This document shows, piece by piece, positions 8,764 to 18,523 of a stretch of DNA of 64,000 nucleotides. The notes under the pieces are model-generated. The model saw only the letters and a list, made by a program, of their open reading frames with translations, did no database searches and had not been told where the DNA came from. Numbering within the stretch: position 1 is the stretch's first letter; each line of letters begins with the position of its first letter. Both the position numbers and the translations under genes were made by a program. The stretch is from Agrobacterium cucumeris (GTDB taxonomy: Bacteria > Pseudomonadota > Alphaproteobacteria > Rhizobiales > Rhizobiaceae): contig NZ_CP080387.1 of assembly GCF_030036535.1 (NCBI RefSeq), forward strand, positions 1,488,001-1,552,000. Reading direction: 5' to 3'.

Positions 8764-9528
8764 CTAATCCGGCACCCGGTCAACAACAGCGATGATCGGC
8801 CCCATGGGAAACAACGCATCCCGCCTGTTCATGGCCGGAATGTCGACGCTCGAAATCGTGCCGTCGAGATAAAGTGCGTTCGGCGCATCCAGCACATCCC
8901 GAAACAGTGTGGCAAAATCGTAGAAGCGCACGGAATTTTCCGAAATGGCGAAATGCACCATGCCATCGCGGGAGACGCCGACGCCGTTGCGTCGCTTCAG
9001 GCTGTCGCTGTCGGGCAGAAATCGCGGATGCAGTTTGCCGTCGATCACCAGCATCGGCCCTGACTGGGTGGCGAAATCCGGCTTGGGGTCTGCCGCCAGA
9101 TAGGCCTCAGTCTCCAGCACGGCGGCCGTCGTGTCTTTCAGATAAAACACGCCATTCGGCAGAAGGTGAAAATTGCCCCAGCCGCCGCGGGTGCTGATCG
9201 ACGAACGTTCCACGCCATTTTCGACAAACAGACCAACCGGCGAATAGTCGGAATGATACATGCCGCCATTCATGGCGAAGATGCTGAACATATGCTGCCG
9301 CCAGAGCGCGGAGGACAGGTCGGCGAAGGAGCGATATCCCTGCCCGGAAACGTGATCGCGATCATAGATCCGGATGGTGTTCTTTCCCGGATCGAAACTG
9401 CACACGGTGTAGCGACCGCCCGCATGGTCCATGCTTTTGCAAAAATCCGCCTGCCCGCCGGCCTGCGCCGAAAACGGCAGCAACAATGGCAACAGCAGCT
9501 TCGCCAGTCTTTTCATCGATCTGTTCAT
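8764..9528 (-). CDS. Phosphodiester glycosidase-family protein (DUF2233), exported
   Basis: 254 residues from the ATG at 9528, which has a G-rich GGGGTGG ahead of it; an ATG at 9516 is an alternative. A signal peptide (MKRLAKLLLPLLLPFSAQAG) comes first. The body matches the NAGPA/DUF2233 fold: FAMNGGMYHSDYSPVGLFVE, then SGPMLVIDGKLH, RRNGVGVSRDG and LYLDGTISS. In this family, which is related to the uncovering enzyme that removes GlcNAc from phosphodiesters, these Asn/Gly/Asp loops build the active site. A periplasmic location is likely; the substrate is unknown. Confidence 0.85.
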   Translation of the reverse strand: MNRSMKRLAKLLLPLLLPFSAQAGGQADFCKSMDHAGGRYTVCSFDPGKNTIRIYDRDHVSGQGYRSFADLSSALWRQHMFSIFAMNGGMYHSDYSPVGLFVENGVERSSISTRGGWGNFHLLPNGVFYLKDTTAAVLETEAYLAADPKPDFATQSGPMLVIDGKLHPRFLPDSDSLKRRNGVGVSRDGMVHFAISENSVRFYDFATLFRDVLDAPNALYLDGTISSVDIPAMNRRDALFPMGPIIAVVDRVPD

Positions 9529-9585
9529 GCCCACCCCGTGATTCTCGTCAGGGGAACATTCGCAGGGAAATTCAGTCAAAGAAAA

Positions 9586-9613
9586 GGCGTCACCCCTGTT
9601 TCAGGGTGACGCC
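9586..9613 (-). terminator. Terminator of the entericidin-like gene
   Basis: GGCGTCACCC at 9586-9595 pairs with GGGTGACGCC at 9604-9613. Read on the minus strand, the stem is followed by TTTTCTTT, and it lies just beyond the stop of the small lipoprotein gene at 9636. Confidence 0.85.
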
Positions 9614-9635
9614 GCAACATTTAAGGGGAGTGCCG

Positions 9636-9797
9636 TTAGCGGCGGGCAGCGCGGTCCACATTGCGGCCGGCGTCCTGCGTCGCATCAACGGCATTCGCCG
9701 TATCCCGGCCCATGCCACGAATGGTGTTGCCGCAAGAACTGAGCGTCACGACGGTCAACAGAGCCACGAAAACGGTCGAAAGAATGCGTGTAATCAT
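9636..9797 (-). CDS. Entericidin-like small lipoprotein
   Basis: 53 residues from the ATG at 9797, preceded by AGGGGAG. The N-terminus is a lipoprotein signal with a hydrophobic core (ILSTVFVALLTVVTL) and lipobox LSSC. The mature part GNTIRGMGRDTANAVDATQD resembles the entericidin A/B family, with G-x-G-x-D followed by an amphipathic helix. Entericidins are small membrane lipoproteins named for a toxin/antidote pair in Enterobacteria; in rhizobia single copies are common and their function is unclear. No second entericidin is adjacent. Confidence 0.85.
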   Translation of the reverse strand: MITRILSTVFVALLTVVTLSSCGNTIRGMGRDTANAVDATQDAGRNVDRAARR

Positions 9798-9960
9798 TGA
9801 AATAACTCCCCTATGACTTGCCGTCCAAGGCAAGCGCCGATGTGATATGCGTCACAATAACGTGAGTCCCGAAAATCGGTTCCAGCGGCATTTCAAAAAA
9901 TCCCGTCGATGAAAATTAACAGGGTGTTGAAGTTCACAACGGAAACTCCACACCTGGATC

Positions 9961-10764
9961 ATGGCTGAGGAAAATACCGTGGGTGATATGACTGACATCA
10001 ACAATCGGCTTCTGGTGATGACGGCAGGCGGCGTGAACCCCAATATCATGATCAATGCGCTGGCCGACCGTTTCCCGGATATTCACGTCTTTGTCGAACA
10101 ACCCGAAAGCAAATCGGTCATTCTCATGCGGCGGGCGCGTCGGCTCGGCTGGTTTGTCGCCGCCGGCCAGCTGGCGACGATGGTCGCCTCCCGGCTCGGC
10201 AAACGCTTCACGGTTAAAAGAAGCCATCAGATCATCGCCGAGCACGGTCTTTCCGCCGAACTTGGCGATACCGTTCCCGTCACGCGATTTGCCTCGCTGA
10301 ACGACGAGGAATGCCACAGGGCCGCCAATCAGTTGAAGCCGGCGGCGATTTTCACCATTTCCTGCCGGCTTTTGAAGCCCGCGACGCTGCAGGCCCTGCA
10401 ATGCCCGGTCATCAATTTCCACGCCGGCATCAATCCCGCCTATCGCGGCCAGATGGGCGGGTATTGGGCACTGGTGGAAAAGGACCGCGGCAACTTCGGT
10501 GCAACCGTACATCTGGTTGACAAGGGCGTGGATACCGGCGCCACGCTTTACGAAAAACGACTGAAACCCTCGCCTTCAGATACGATTGCCACCTATCCGC
10601 TGCTTCTCACCGCAGCCTCGGTGGATATCGCCGTCAACGCCGTCGAAGACGCATTATCCGGCAGCCTCGCACCACAGCCGCCCTCCCCCGGAAAATCGGT
10701 ACTGCGCTTTCCGCCGACGATCTGGACCTGGCTGTGGAACGGCCTGACAAAACGGGTCTGGTGA
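9961..10764 (+). CDS. Formyltransferase-family protein (methionyl-tRNA formyltransferase-like)
   Basis: 267 residues with a Formyl_trans_N core. The key stretch is CPVINFHAGINPAYRGQMGG followed by YWALVEKDRGNFGATVHLVD and KGVDTGATL. This keeps the NxH...(S/G) and D residues that in this family bind 10-formyltetrahydrofolate and activate the acceptor. It lacks the C-terminal tRNA-binding domain of Fmt, so the acceptor is probably a small molecule or sugar amine. The N-terminal 95 residues are Arg-rich and divergent. ATG 9961 is used; ATG 9988 is an alternative. The next gene, a MetF-like folate enzyme, points to one-carbon metabolism. Confidence 0.8.
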   Translation: MAEENTVGDMTDINNRLLVMTAGGVNPNIMINALADRFPDIHVFVEQPESKSVILMRRARRLGWFVAAGQLATMVASRLGKRFTVKRSHQIIAEHGLSAELGDTVPVTRFASLNDEECHRAANQLKPAAIFTISCRLLKPATLQALQCPVINFHAGINPAYRGQMGGYWALVEKDRGNFGATVHLVDKGVDTGATLYEKRLKPSPSDTIATYPLLLTAASVDIAVNAVEDALSGSLAPQPPSPGKSVLRFPPTIWTWLWNGLTKRVW

Positions 10765-10852
10765 TCCCGCGCTGCGCCGTGTTGTCAAGCTTCGTCGCAG
10801 ATGCAGGGCTGTATTGCCGCATCAGGCACAGACGGCACCGAAAAAAAGATGC

Positions 10853-11773
10853 ATGATAATCAAAAGGACCATGCACAAATTGCCCGACATTTCCGCCTCC
10901 TCCATCATCCCCGCCTCCATCGAAGCCTCACCCGCACAGGTGCTTGGCCCGGCAAGCCTTGCCGGTCTCTTTCCGCAGGGCGTGCGCGTCTATCTGACCG
11001 ACACCGGCACAGCCTCGCAGGTGAAGCTTGTCGATGCAGCAAGACATCTGCGCGATCTCGGTTATGAGCCTGTGCCGCATCTTGCGGCGCGGCGCATCCC
11101 GTCACGCGCGGAGTTTGAAGAGCAGGTAAAGCGGCTGGCGGGCGAAGCCGGCGTATCGGATGTGCTGGTTGTCGGCGGCGGCGTCGACAGGCCGGCCGGT
11201 CCCTTCGCGTCCAGCATGGATATGCTGTCCACCGGTATTTTCGACCGTTATGGAATAAGCCAGATCGCCATCGCCGGCCATCCCGAAGGCAGCCCGGATT
11301 TCAGCGAGGAGACGGCAATTGCCGCGCTGCGGCTGAAGCGTGATTTTGCGCAAAGAAGCGATGCGACGATGCGCATCGTCACCCAGTTCGGTTTCGATGC
11401 AGCCCGTTTCATCGCCTGGGCGGAAGGGCTTGGCGCATCAGGCATCGATCTGCCGGTGCATATCGGCGTTTCCGGCCCGGCCAAGATCACGACGCTGTTG
11501 AAATATGCAGCACTTTGCGGTGTCGGCAATTCCATTGCCTATCTGAAGAAAAACGCGCTCTCGCTCACGACGCTGGCCAAGGGTCATTCGCCGGAAAGCG
11601 TTGTCGGACCGATCGAGCGGCACTGGCAGGCCAATCCGCAAGGGCCGATCCGGCAAATTCACGTCTTTCCGTTTGGCGGCCTGCAGAATTCGGCCGACTG
11701 GCTGGTCAATCGCGGAAGCTGGCAAACGGGCGTTGCAGACCGTTCGGCATCACCGGATTCCGTCGCGGTCTGA
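10853..11773 (+). CDS. Methylenetetrahydrofolate reductase-like protein (MetF superfamily)
   Basis: About 306 residues with MetF-type TIM-barrel features: VLVVGGGVDRP, ISQIAIAGHPEGSPDFSEE, MRIVTQFGFDAARFIAWAE and LPVHIGVSGPAKITTLLKYA. MetF reduces 5,10-methylene-THF with FAD. This copy is diverged from housekeeping MetF and sits between a formyltransferase and LysR/GlxA-type regulators rather than methionine genes, so a catabolic one-carbon role (for example with demethylation) is possible but inferred. The start is ambiguous: ATG 10853 or ATG 10871, neither with an ideal ribosome site. Confidence 0.8.
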   Translation: MIIKRTMHKLPDISASSIIPASIEASPAQVLGPASLAGLFPQGVRVYLTDTGTASQVKLVDAARHLRDLGYEPVPHLAARRIPSRAEFEEQVKRLAGEAGVSDVLVVGGGVDRPAGPFASSMDMLSTGIFDRYGISQIAIAGHPEGSPDFSEETAIAALRLKRDFAQRSDATMRIVTQFGFDAARFIAWAEGLGASGIDLPVHIGVSGPAKITTLLKYAALCGVGNSIAYLKKNALSLTTLAKGHSPESVVGPIERHWQANPQGPIRQIHVFPFGGLQNSADWLVNRGSWQTGVADRSASPDSVAV

Positions 11774-11823
11774 AACATGCCTGCCCGCGCGCCCGGCTTT
11801 GAGACCGCGCAGGCCTGGCCATG

Positions 11824-12720
11824 TCACGCCGCCTTGGCAACCTCGACAAAGGCGCTGCGAATGCTCTCCGCCACAGCAAGCACCGGACGTGACGCCTTGT
11901 CGCCCATGATCAGGCGGATATCGAAACAGCCAAGTTCCGGCAGGCCTTCCTTGTCGCCCAGAATGACCATGTCGTTCAACACATAGGATCGCGGCAAAGG
12001 CGCGATGGCAAGATCGGCAGCAATCGCCGCGCGCTGCGCCATCGTATGACCGCTGAGATAAGCCACCCGGAAATTGCGCCCGCGCCTCTCAAGCGAATTG
12101 ATCGCCTCCGAACGCCAGATGCAGCCTTCTTCCCAGATCGAAATCGGCAGCGGATCGCGCAGATAAGCCGTGCCGCATTTCGCACCCGCCCAGACGAGGC
12201 GTTCGCGCATAAGCACCTCGCCCGTATCCCTGAGCGGATGCGAGGCGCAGTTGACGAGGGCCAGATCAAGCCGTTGCTCGTCCATGCGCTTGTAGAGATT
12301 GGAACTGGAATCGATGGTGACGTCGATCATGATGCCGGGGAAAGCCTCGGCAAAGCGCTTGAGAATGCCTGGCAGCAGGCCACGCTCGCCGATATCCTCC
12401 GGCGCGCCGAGACGCACCACACCGGAGAGCTCGGGCATGACGAAACGCGACACGGCTTCATTGGAGAGCGCGATCATGCGGCGCGCATAGGTCAGCAGCG
12501 TCTCGCCATGCGCGGTCAATGTTACCGAGCGGGCATCGCGCAGGAACAATGTCGTCTTCAACTGTTCCTCAAGCTTCTTGATCTGCATGGAAACGGCCGA
12601 GGGCGTCCTGAACACCACTTCCGCGGCGGTGGAGAAATTTCCCGTTTCCGCAATCGCGACGAAGGTTCTCAATATGTCGTTATCCAGCAACGGCAGCGGT
12701 TGGCGGAAAGTCACGGTCAT
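11824..12720 (-). CDS. LysR-family transcriptional regulator (possibly VtlR-like)
   Basis: 298 residues from the ATG at 12720; the longer frame starts at 12762. The N-terminal winged helix-turn-helix is clear: LLDNDILRTFVAIAETGNFS, then TAAEVVFRTPSAVSMQIKKL and EEQLKTTLFLRDARSVTLT. A periplasmic-binding-like effector domain follows from about residue 90. It faces a DUF1127 gene across a divergent AT-rich promoter region. In Brucella and Agrobacterium the LysR regulator VtlR activates small DUF1127 genes and an AbcR RNA. The arrangement suggests a similar role, which is inference from context and not shown by the sequence. Confidence 0.9.
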   Translation of the reverse strand: MTVTFRQPLPLLDNDILRTFVAIAETGNFSTAAEVVFRTPSAVSMQIKKLEEQLKTTLFLRDARSVTLTAHGETLLTYARRMIALSNEAVSRFVMPELSGVVRLGAPEDIGERGLLPGILKRFAEAFPGIMIDVTIDSSSNLYKRMDEQRLDLALVNCASHPLRDTGEVLMRERLVWAGAKCGTAYLRDPLPISIWEEGCIWRSEAINSLERRGRNFRVAYLSGHTMAQRAAIAADLAIAPLPRSYVLNDMVILGDKEGLPELGCFDIRLIMGDKASRPVLAVAESIRSAFVEVAKAA

Positions 12721-13002
12721 GGCACGCACCTTCAAATATTTTGATTTATAGATGGATATCATTTCGTTTGATTGAATGTCAACAAGCGCGCACCATCCGG
12801 ATATCGAATGACAGGGCGGAAAAAAGTTCTGCTGTGATGACGCGCCGAACTGCCCTTATGGGATCCAGGCGCAGCCGGCAGGCGATCCGTCAGTCATTCC
12901 GATAATTGATGAATGATATGAAATTCATTCTCTTGTTTGATGAAACATCCAGGCGCATATCGACGGCGCAAATCAATCGTGGTTCAGGAAAGGATCAAGG
13001 AC
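12721..13002. promoter_or_regulatory. Divergent regulatory region between LysR and DUF1127 genes
   Basis: 282 bp, AT-rich near 12730-12780 and 12900-12950, separating a LysR gene from a divergently transcribed small gene. This is the usual place for LysR binding sites (T-N11-A). I could not single out one operator, but both promoters must lie here. No RNA gene was recognised. Confidence 0.45.
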
Positions 13003-13221
13003 ATGACCATGATACACTATCTCCCGGCGGCGAACCGCTCTCCGCATCGTCCCTCTTCCGGTGGCTGGCTTCATCGCCTGTCAGGCCACGTTTCTGCTCT
13101 CTACAGATCATGGCGTCGTGCACGGATGTTGCGTGCACTTGAGGCATTGCCGCCTGAAACATTGAAGGATATCGGATGGCCGACCACAGACAATTATCGC
13201 ACAAGTGCCATTCGCAAATGA
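13003..13221 (+). CDS. DUF1127-domain small basic protein
   Basis: 72 residues from the ATG at 13003 with AAGGATCAAGG just upstream; an ATG at 13009 is possible. The C-terminal half is a typical DUF1127 module: a basic helix YRSWRRARMLRALEALPPET followed by LKDIGW. Proteins of this type are small, Arg-rich and, in related Agrobacterium, have been tied to RNA turnover, phosphate and carbon metabolism. Its position opposite the LysR gene suggests it is a target of that regulator. Confidence 0.85.
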   Translation: MTMIHYLPAANRSPHRPSSGGWLHRLSGHVSALYRSWRRARMLRALEALPPETLKDIGWPTTDNYRTSAIRK

Positions 13222-13492
13222 TCTCTGACCGGTGGCTCGCAGCTATTTTGAGACTTGCGAGCCATCTCTTCCCGTGCCAATACGCTCCGGCAACGGCGTA
13301 AAAAAGCCTGCCTGTTTTACATGCGACACGACGCCTTTTTAAAAGGCTTGTCGCAAATTTTGCATATTTCAAAAGCGATTTTTTGACAGGCCCGATTCCA
13401 CGGCGTATTTTTCGTTAAAGATGTCGGAAACAGGACATCCAGAAGACCGATTCCAAGGGAGGAATTGCGTATTCGCAACGGAGCACGGGCAA

Positions 13493-14533
13493 ATGAGCAA
13501 AAACTCCCAGAAGAAACGCTCAATCGTCTTTTTTCTCATTCCGCAATTTACCATGCTGCCGTTCGCCGCAGCGGTTGAAACGCTTCGCATCGCCAACCGA
13601 ATGTTGGGCTATCAGGCCTATGAATGGCGCATCGCTTCGCTCGATGGCCAGAAGGTCATGTCTTCAAGCGGCATCTGTCTCGAGGTCGACACCTGTCTCG
13701 CCGATGAGCGGCGGTATGTGAGTGGCGAGAACCGCGCAGAAATGGCCATCATCTGTTCGGGCATCGATGTGGATCAGCACATCAACAAGTCCGTCAATGC
13801 CTGGCTGCGCGAAGCCTATAATCGCGGCATCGCCATCGGCAGCCTCTGTACCGCCGCCCATATCCTTGCACAGGCAGGCCTGCTGAACGGCAAGCGCTGC
13901 GCGATCCACTGGGAAAACCTGCCGGGTTTTTCCGAAGCCTTTCCGCAGGTGGAAGTTTATGCCGATCTCTTCGAAGTCGACAGCAACATCTACACCTGCG
14001 CCGGCGGCACGGCCTCGCTTGATATGATGCTGAGCCTGATCGGTCAGGATTTCGGCGAAAATCTCGTCAACCGCGTCTGCGAACAGCAATTGACCGACCG
14101 GGTGCGCAGCCCCAATGACCGCCAGCGTCTGCCGCTGCGCGCCCGCCTCGGCGTGCAGAACAGCAAGGTCCTGTCGATTATCGAATTGATGGAAGGCAAT
14201 CTCGCCGAGCCGCTGTCGCTGCTTGACATAGCCGATGCCGCCGATCTGTCGCGCCGGCAGGTGGAGCGCCTGTTCCGTCAGGAAATGGGCCGCTCGCCCG
14301 CCCGTTATTATCTCGAAATCCGCCTCGACCGCGCCCGCCACCTGCTCGTGCAATCGGCCATGCCGGTTGTCGAAGTCGCCGTCGCCTGCGGTTTCGTCTC
14401 CGCCTCGCATTTCTCCAAGTGTTATCGCGAAATCTACAATCGCACACCGCAGCAGGAGCGCGCCGAACGCAAGCTGCTGATCAGTGCCTCGCGAATGGCA
14501 ATGGCAAGCCAGGGTGGCAAAGCCGCCCATTGA
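13493..14533 (+). CDS. GlxA-family AraC-type transcriptional regulator
   Basis: 346 residues from the ATG at 13493 (GGAG nine bases upstream). An N-terminal DJ-1/PfpI-like domain (about 10-190) includes AIICSGIDVDQHI, IAIGSLCTAAHILAQAGLL and TCAGGTASLDMMLSLI. The C-terminal AraC helix-turn-helix pair is SLLDIADAADLSRRQVERLF and MPVVEVAVACGFVSASHFSK. This architecture is that of GbdR/ArgR-like regulators of choline, glycine betaine, carnitine or arginine catabolism. The nearby folate enzymes make a methylated-amine link plausible, but no catabolic genes are adjacent, so the effector is unknown. Confidence 0.92.
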   Translation: MSKNSQKKRSIVFFLIPQFTMLPFAAAVETLRIANRMLGYQAYEWRIASLDGQKVMSSSGICLEVDTCLADERRYVSGENRAEMAIICSGIDVDQHINKSVNAWLREAYNRGIAIGSLCTAAHILAQAGLLNGKRCAIHWENLPGFSEAFPQVEVYADLFEVDSNIYTCAGGTASLDMMLSLIGQDFGENLVNRVCEQQLTDRVRSPNDRQRLPLRARLGVQNSKVLSIIELMEGNLAEPLSLLDIADAADLSRRQVERLFRQEMGRSPARYYLEIRLDRARHLLVQSAMPVVEVAVACGFVSASHFSKCYREIYNRTPQQERAERKLLISASRMAMASQGGKAAH

Positions 14534-14590
14534 ACGCGGGCTGAATGCCGCAAACGCGACGGAGCTTGTTTCAGGATAAAAAACCTCTCC

Positions 14591-14707
14591 TCCGTCATGC
14601 CGGACTTGATCCGGCATCCAGTCACGGCGCGTCTGCGCCGTGAGAAGAGTCTTTCGCGATCAAGGACTTGATCGCGCTGGACCCCGGATCAAGTCCGGGG
14701 TGACGGA
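14591..14707. repeat. Palindromic intergenic repeat (second family)
   Basis: About 117 bp. The left arm, TCCGTCATGCCGGACTTGAT and on to 14620, is mirrored by the right arm at 14679-14707 ending GGGGTGACGGA. Two smaller hairpins lie between (CACGGCGC...GCGCCGTG and GCGATCAAG...CTTGATCGC). This layout is known from interspersed repeats found widely between genes in Alphaproteobacteria. It lies after the GlxA regulator and may help terminate both convergent transcripts. Confidence 0.85.
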
Positions 14708-14774
14708 GTGGGGATGATGGAACTTTGCTAAACCACCGAATCTGTCAGCGGCTAGCAAACACAATCAGACAAAT

Positions 14775-16250
14775 TCACCCAAACGGCCGAACCGCATGGG
14801 CAAGGTCCTCCGCCGTCATGCCGTCGCCTGCCCGGTGGCCGGCCTCGCCATGCAGCCAGACCCCGGCCGCAGCCGCTTCGAAGGCGGGAGCTCCCTGCGC
14901 CAGCAGCGCGCCGATGATACCGGCCAGCACATCCCCTGATCCGGCCGTCGCAAGGCTCGCGGGAGCATTGGTGTTGACCAGCGCCCGCCCATCCGGCGCG
15001 GCAATCACCGTGTCCGCGCCTTTGTAAACCAGCACCGCACCGCTGCGCGCCGAAGCAACCTGCGCCTTCTCGATCTTGCTCAATCCGGCATCTGCGGCGA
15101 GATCGGGAAACAGCCGCGCAAACTCGCCCTCATGCGGCGTCAGCACGAATTTGCCCGTACCGGATGTAACCTGCTCGAACAGGGTCTCCGGACAATCCCT
15201 GAAAGCGGTGATCGCATCGGCATCCAGCACGACCGCCATATCCCCAAGCAGGGACACGAACTGCCGCGCCTTTTCTAAATCGCCGAAACCCGGGCCAAGA
15301 ACGAAAGTACCGTGACGCCGGTCATCCAGCCAAAGCCGTAAATCATCGGCATCGTCCAAAGGCGAGTTCATAACCGCCGTCAGCGACATCGATAACACGT
15401 CCAGCGCTGCACGCGGGGCAGCGACGGTCACGATCCCCGCCCCCGCCTTCAACGCCGCAAGCGCCGCCATGCGGCTTGCGCCGGTCGCATGCGCCGGTCC
15501 GGCAAAGACAGTCAAATGCCCGCGGCGGAATTTATGGGTTTCCATATCGGCGCGCGGCAAGGCATGCCGCCAGACAAGCGGATCGTTTTCCGAAATTGAA
15601 CCCGCATGGACAGCGAGGATGCGGCCGGGAATGCCGATATCGAAGACTTCAAGCACCCCGCACAGCTCGCGCCCCGGCATCAGCAGATGACCGGGTTTGC
15701 GCGCCATGAAAGTCACAGTTCGATCTGCCCTGAAGGATGCACCGAGAGGCACGCCGCGCCGACCGCAGAGGCCCGAGGGCAGATCAACGGCAAGCACAGG
15801 CACGCCCGCCTTTGCCACCGCCGCGATCACATCGGCAAGTTCGCCTGGAATATCACGCGACAGGCCAGCCCCGAAAACCGCATCGATCACCATGTCGCCG
15901 CCAACAGGCACATAATCGCCAAGCGGCAGTGGCGTCACCCCGCTCCGCTCGAATGCCGTTCGCGCATCGCCCCTGAGCGCCGCCGTATCGCCAAGATGAT
16001 AAATCGCAACGGCCGCGCCACTCCGCAAAAGCACCCGCGCCGCCACATAACCATCTCCGCCATTATTGCCGCCACCACAAAGCACGACGAAACGCAGCGC
16101 CTGTGGATAATGGCGCAGGGCCGAGGCGGCAACCGCCTGCCCCGCCCGCTCCATCAGGTCATATAGTGGAATGCCGGACTGCCCGGCCGCCGCATCGATG
16201 CGGGCCATCACAACCGGGTCGATCAGGAAGAGCTGCGAAAGGGATGTCAT
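14775..16250 (-). CDS. nnrD: Bifunctional NAD(P)HX epimerase / ADP-dependent NAD(P)HX dehydratase
   Basis: 491 residues, the standard fused length. The N-terminal YjeF_N domain (about 1-210) carries LCGGGNNGGDGYVAARVL, the nucleotide-binding signature of the epimerase. The C-terminal ribokinase-like domain (about 225-490) contains GPGFGDLEKAR, LDADAITAF, LTPHEGEFARLFPD and the catalytic NTNAPASLATAGSGDVLAG. Together they repair hydrated NADH and NADPH. In many rhizobia this gene neighbours glnB, as here, where it is divergent from it across about 360 bp. Confidence 0.96.
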   Translation of the reverse strand: MTSLSQLFLIDPVVMARIDAAAGQSGIPLYDLMERAGQAVAASALRHYPQALRFVVLCGGGNNGGDGYVAARVLLRSGAAVAIYHLGDTAALRGDARTAFERSGVTPLPLGDYVPVGGDMVIDAVFGAGLSRDIPGELADVIAAVAKAGVPVLAVDLPSGLCGRRGVPLGASFRADRTVTFMARKPGHLLMPGRELCGVLEVFDIGIPGRILAVHAGSISENDPLVWRHALPRADMETHKFRRGHLTVFAGPAHATGASRMAALAALKAGAGIVTVAAPRAALDVLSMSLTAVMNSPLDDADDLRLWLDDRRHGTFVLGPGFGDLEKARQFVSLLGDMAVVLDADAITAFRDCPETLFEQVTSGTGKFVLTPHEGEFARLFPDLAADAGLSKIEKAQVASARSGAVLVYKGADTVIAAPDGRALVNTNAPASLATAGSGDVLAGIIGALLAQGAPAFEAAAAGVWLHGEAGHRAGDGMTAEDLAHAVRPFG

Positions 16251-16947
<697 letters not shown>

Positions 16948-17018
16948 TCAAGAAGGTCCCGGGCCGGGGAGGCTTGGGTTTTCACCTCGTCATCATCACA
17001 CTCAAGGAAAACGTTTAA

Positions 17019-18428
17019 ATGACGACCGCAAACGATATCTTGAAGCAGATCAAGGATAACGACATCAAGTTCGTGGACCTGCGCTTTACCGACCCCAAGG
17101 GCAAGCTGCAGCACGTCACCATGGATGTGGTGTGCGTAGACGAAGACATGTTCGCCGATGGCGTCATGTTCGACGGCTCCTCGATCGCCGGCTGGAAGGC
17201 CATCAACGAGTCCGACATGGTGCTGATGCCCGATCCGGCCACCGCCCACATCGACCCGTTCTTTGCCCAGTCCACCCTGGTCGTCCTTTGCGACATTCTC
17301 GACCCGGTCTCGGGCGAAGCCTATAACCGCGACCCGCGCGGCACCGCCAAGAAGGCCGAAGCCTACCTCAAGGCATCCGGCATCGGCGACACCGTTTTCG
17401 TCGGTCCCGAGCCTGAATTCTTCGTCTTCGACGATGTGAAGTACAAGGCAGACCCCTACAATACCGGTTTCAAGCTGGATTCGTCCGAACTGCCGTCCAA
17501 CGACGACACGGATTACGAAACCGGCAACCTCGGCCATCGTCCGCGCGTCAAGGGCGGCTACTTCCCGGTTCCGCCGATCGACAGCCTGCAGGACATGCGC
17601 TCCGAAATGCTGACGGTTCTGGCCGAAATGGGCGTCGTTGTTGAAAAGCACCACCACGAAGTGGCTGCCGCACAGCACGAGCTGGGCGTGAAGTTCGACA
17701 CGCTGGTCTCCAGCGCCGACAAGATGCAGATCTACAAGTACGTCGTGCACCAGGTCGCCAATGCCTATGGCAAGACGGCAACCTTCATGCCGAAACCGAT
17801 CTTCGGCGATAACGGCTCGGGCATGCACGTGCACCAGTCGATCTGGAAGGGCGGAAAGCCGACCTTCGCTGGTGACGAATATGCCGGCCTGTCTGAAAAC
17901 TGCCTCTTCTACATCGGCGGTATCATCAAGCACGCCAAGGCCATCAACGCCTTCACCAACCCCACCACCAACTCCTACAAGCGTCTGGTGCCGGGTTATG
18001 AAGCGCCGGTTCTGCTGGCCTATTCCGCCCGCAACCGTTCGGCCTCCTGCCGTATCCCCTTCGGCTCCAACCCGAAGGCAAAGCGCGTCGAAGTCCGCTT
18101 CCCGGATCCGACCCAGAACCCCTATCTCGGTTTTGCGGCCATGCTGATGGCCGGCCTTGACGGCATCAAGAACAAGATCCACCCCGGCAAGCCGATGGAC
18201 AAGGACCTTTACGACCTTCCCGCCAAGGAACTGAAGAAGATCCCGACCGTCTGCGGTTCGCTGCGCGAAGCGCTGGAAAGCCTCGACAAGGATCGCAAGT
18301 TCCTGACCGCCGGCGGCGTATTCGACGACGACCAGATCGACTCGTTCATCGAGCTGAAGATGCAGGAAGTCATGCGTTTCGAAATGACCCCGCATCCGGT
18401 CGAATTCGACATGTACTACTCGGCCTAA
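17019..18428 (+). CDS. glnA: Glutamine synthetase type I (GSI-beta)
   Basis: 469 residues, the usual length for dodecameric GSI. It condenses glutamate and ammonia using ATP. Conserved pieces are [48 protein letters not shown] and the ENRSAS-like [10 protein letters not shown]. Tyr398 in [10 protein letters not shown] is the adenylylation site, so activity should be controlled by GlnE with PII. It has its own short leader after glnB, AAGGAAA ahead of the ATG, and a strong terminator after the stop. Confidence 0.98.
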   Translation: MTTANDILKQIKDNDIKFVDLRFTDPKGKLQHVTMDVVCVDEDMFADGVMFDGSSIAGWKAINESDMVLMPDPATAHIDPFFAQSTLVVLCDILDPVSGEAYNRDPRGTAKKAEAYLKASGIGDTVFVGPEPEFFVFDDVKYKADPYNTGFKLDSSELPSNDDTDYETGNLGHRPRVKGGYFPVPPIDSLQDMRSEMLTVLAEMGVVVEKHHHEVAAAQHELGVKFDTLVSSADKMQIYKYVVHQVANAYGKTATFMPKPIFGDNGSGMHVHQSIWKGGKPTFAGDEYAGLSENCLFYIGGIIKHAKAINAFTNPTTNSYKRLVPGYEAPVLLAYSARNRSASCRIPFGSNPKAKRVEVRFPDPTQNPYLGFAAMLMAGLDGIKNKIHPGKPMDKDLYDLPAKELKKIPTVCGSLREALESLDKDRKFLTAGGVFDDDQIDSFIELKMQEVMRFEMTPHPVEFDMYYSA

Positions 18429-18468
18429 GTCGTAATCCGGACGCTCTGCAAGGTGTCCACTCCAGTCT

Positions 18469-18500
18469 GGCGGCCTCTCCGGAGGCCGCCGTTTTCTTTT
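18469..18500 (+). terminator. Rho-independent terminator of glnBA
   Basis: GGCGGCCTC at 18469-18477 and GAGGCCGCC at 18482-18490 form a perfect 9-bp stem with a 4-base loop, followed by GTTTTCTTTT. It is 41 bp after the glnA stop. Confidence 0.92.
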
Positions 18501-18523
18501 GAAGCCCAGCCATATCGCGAGCG

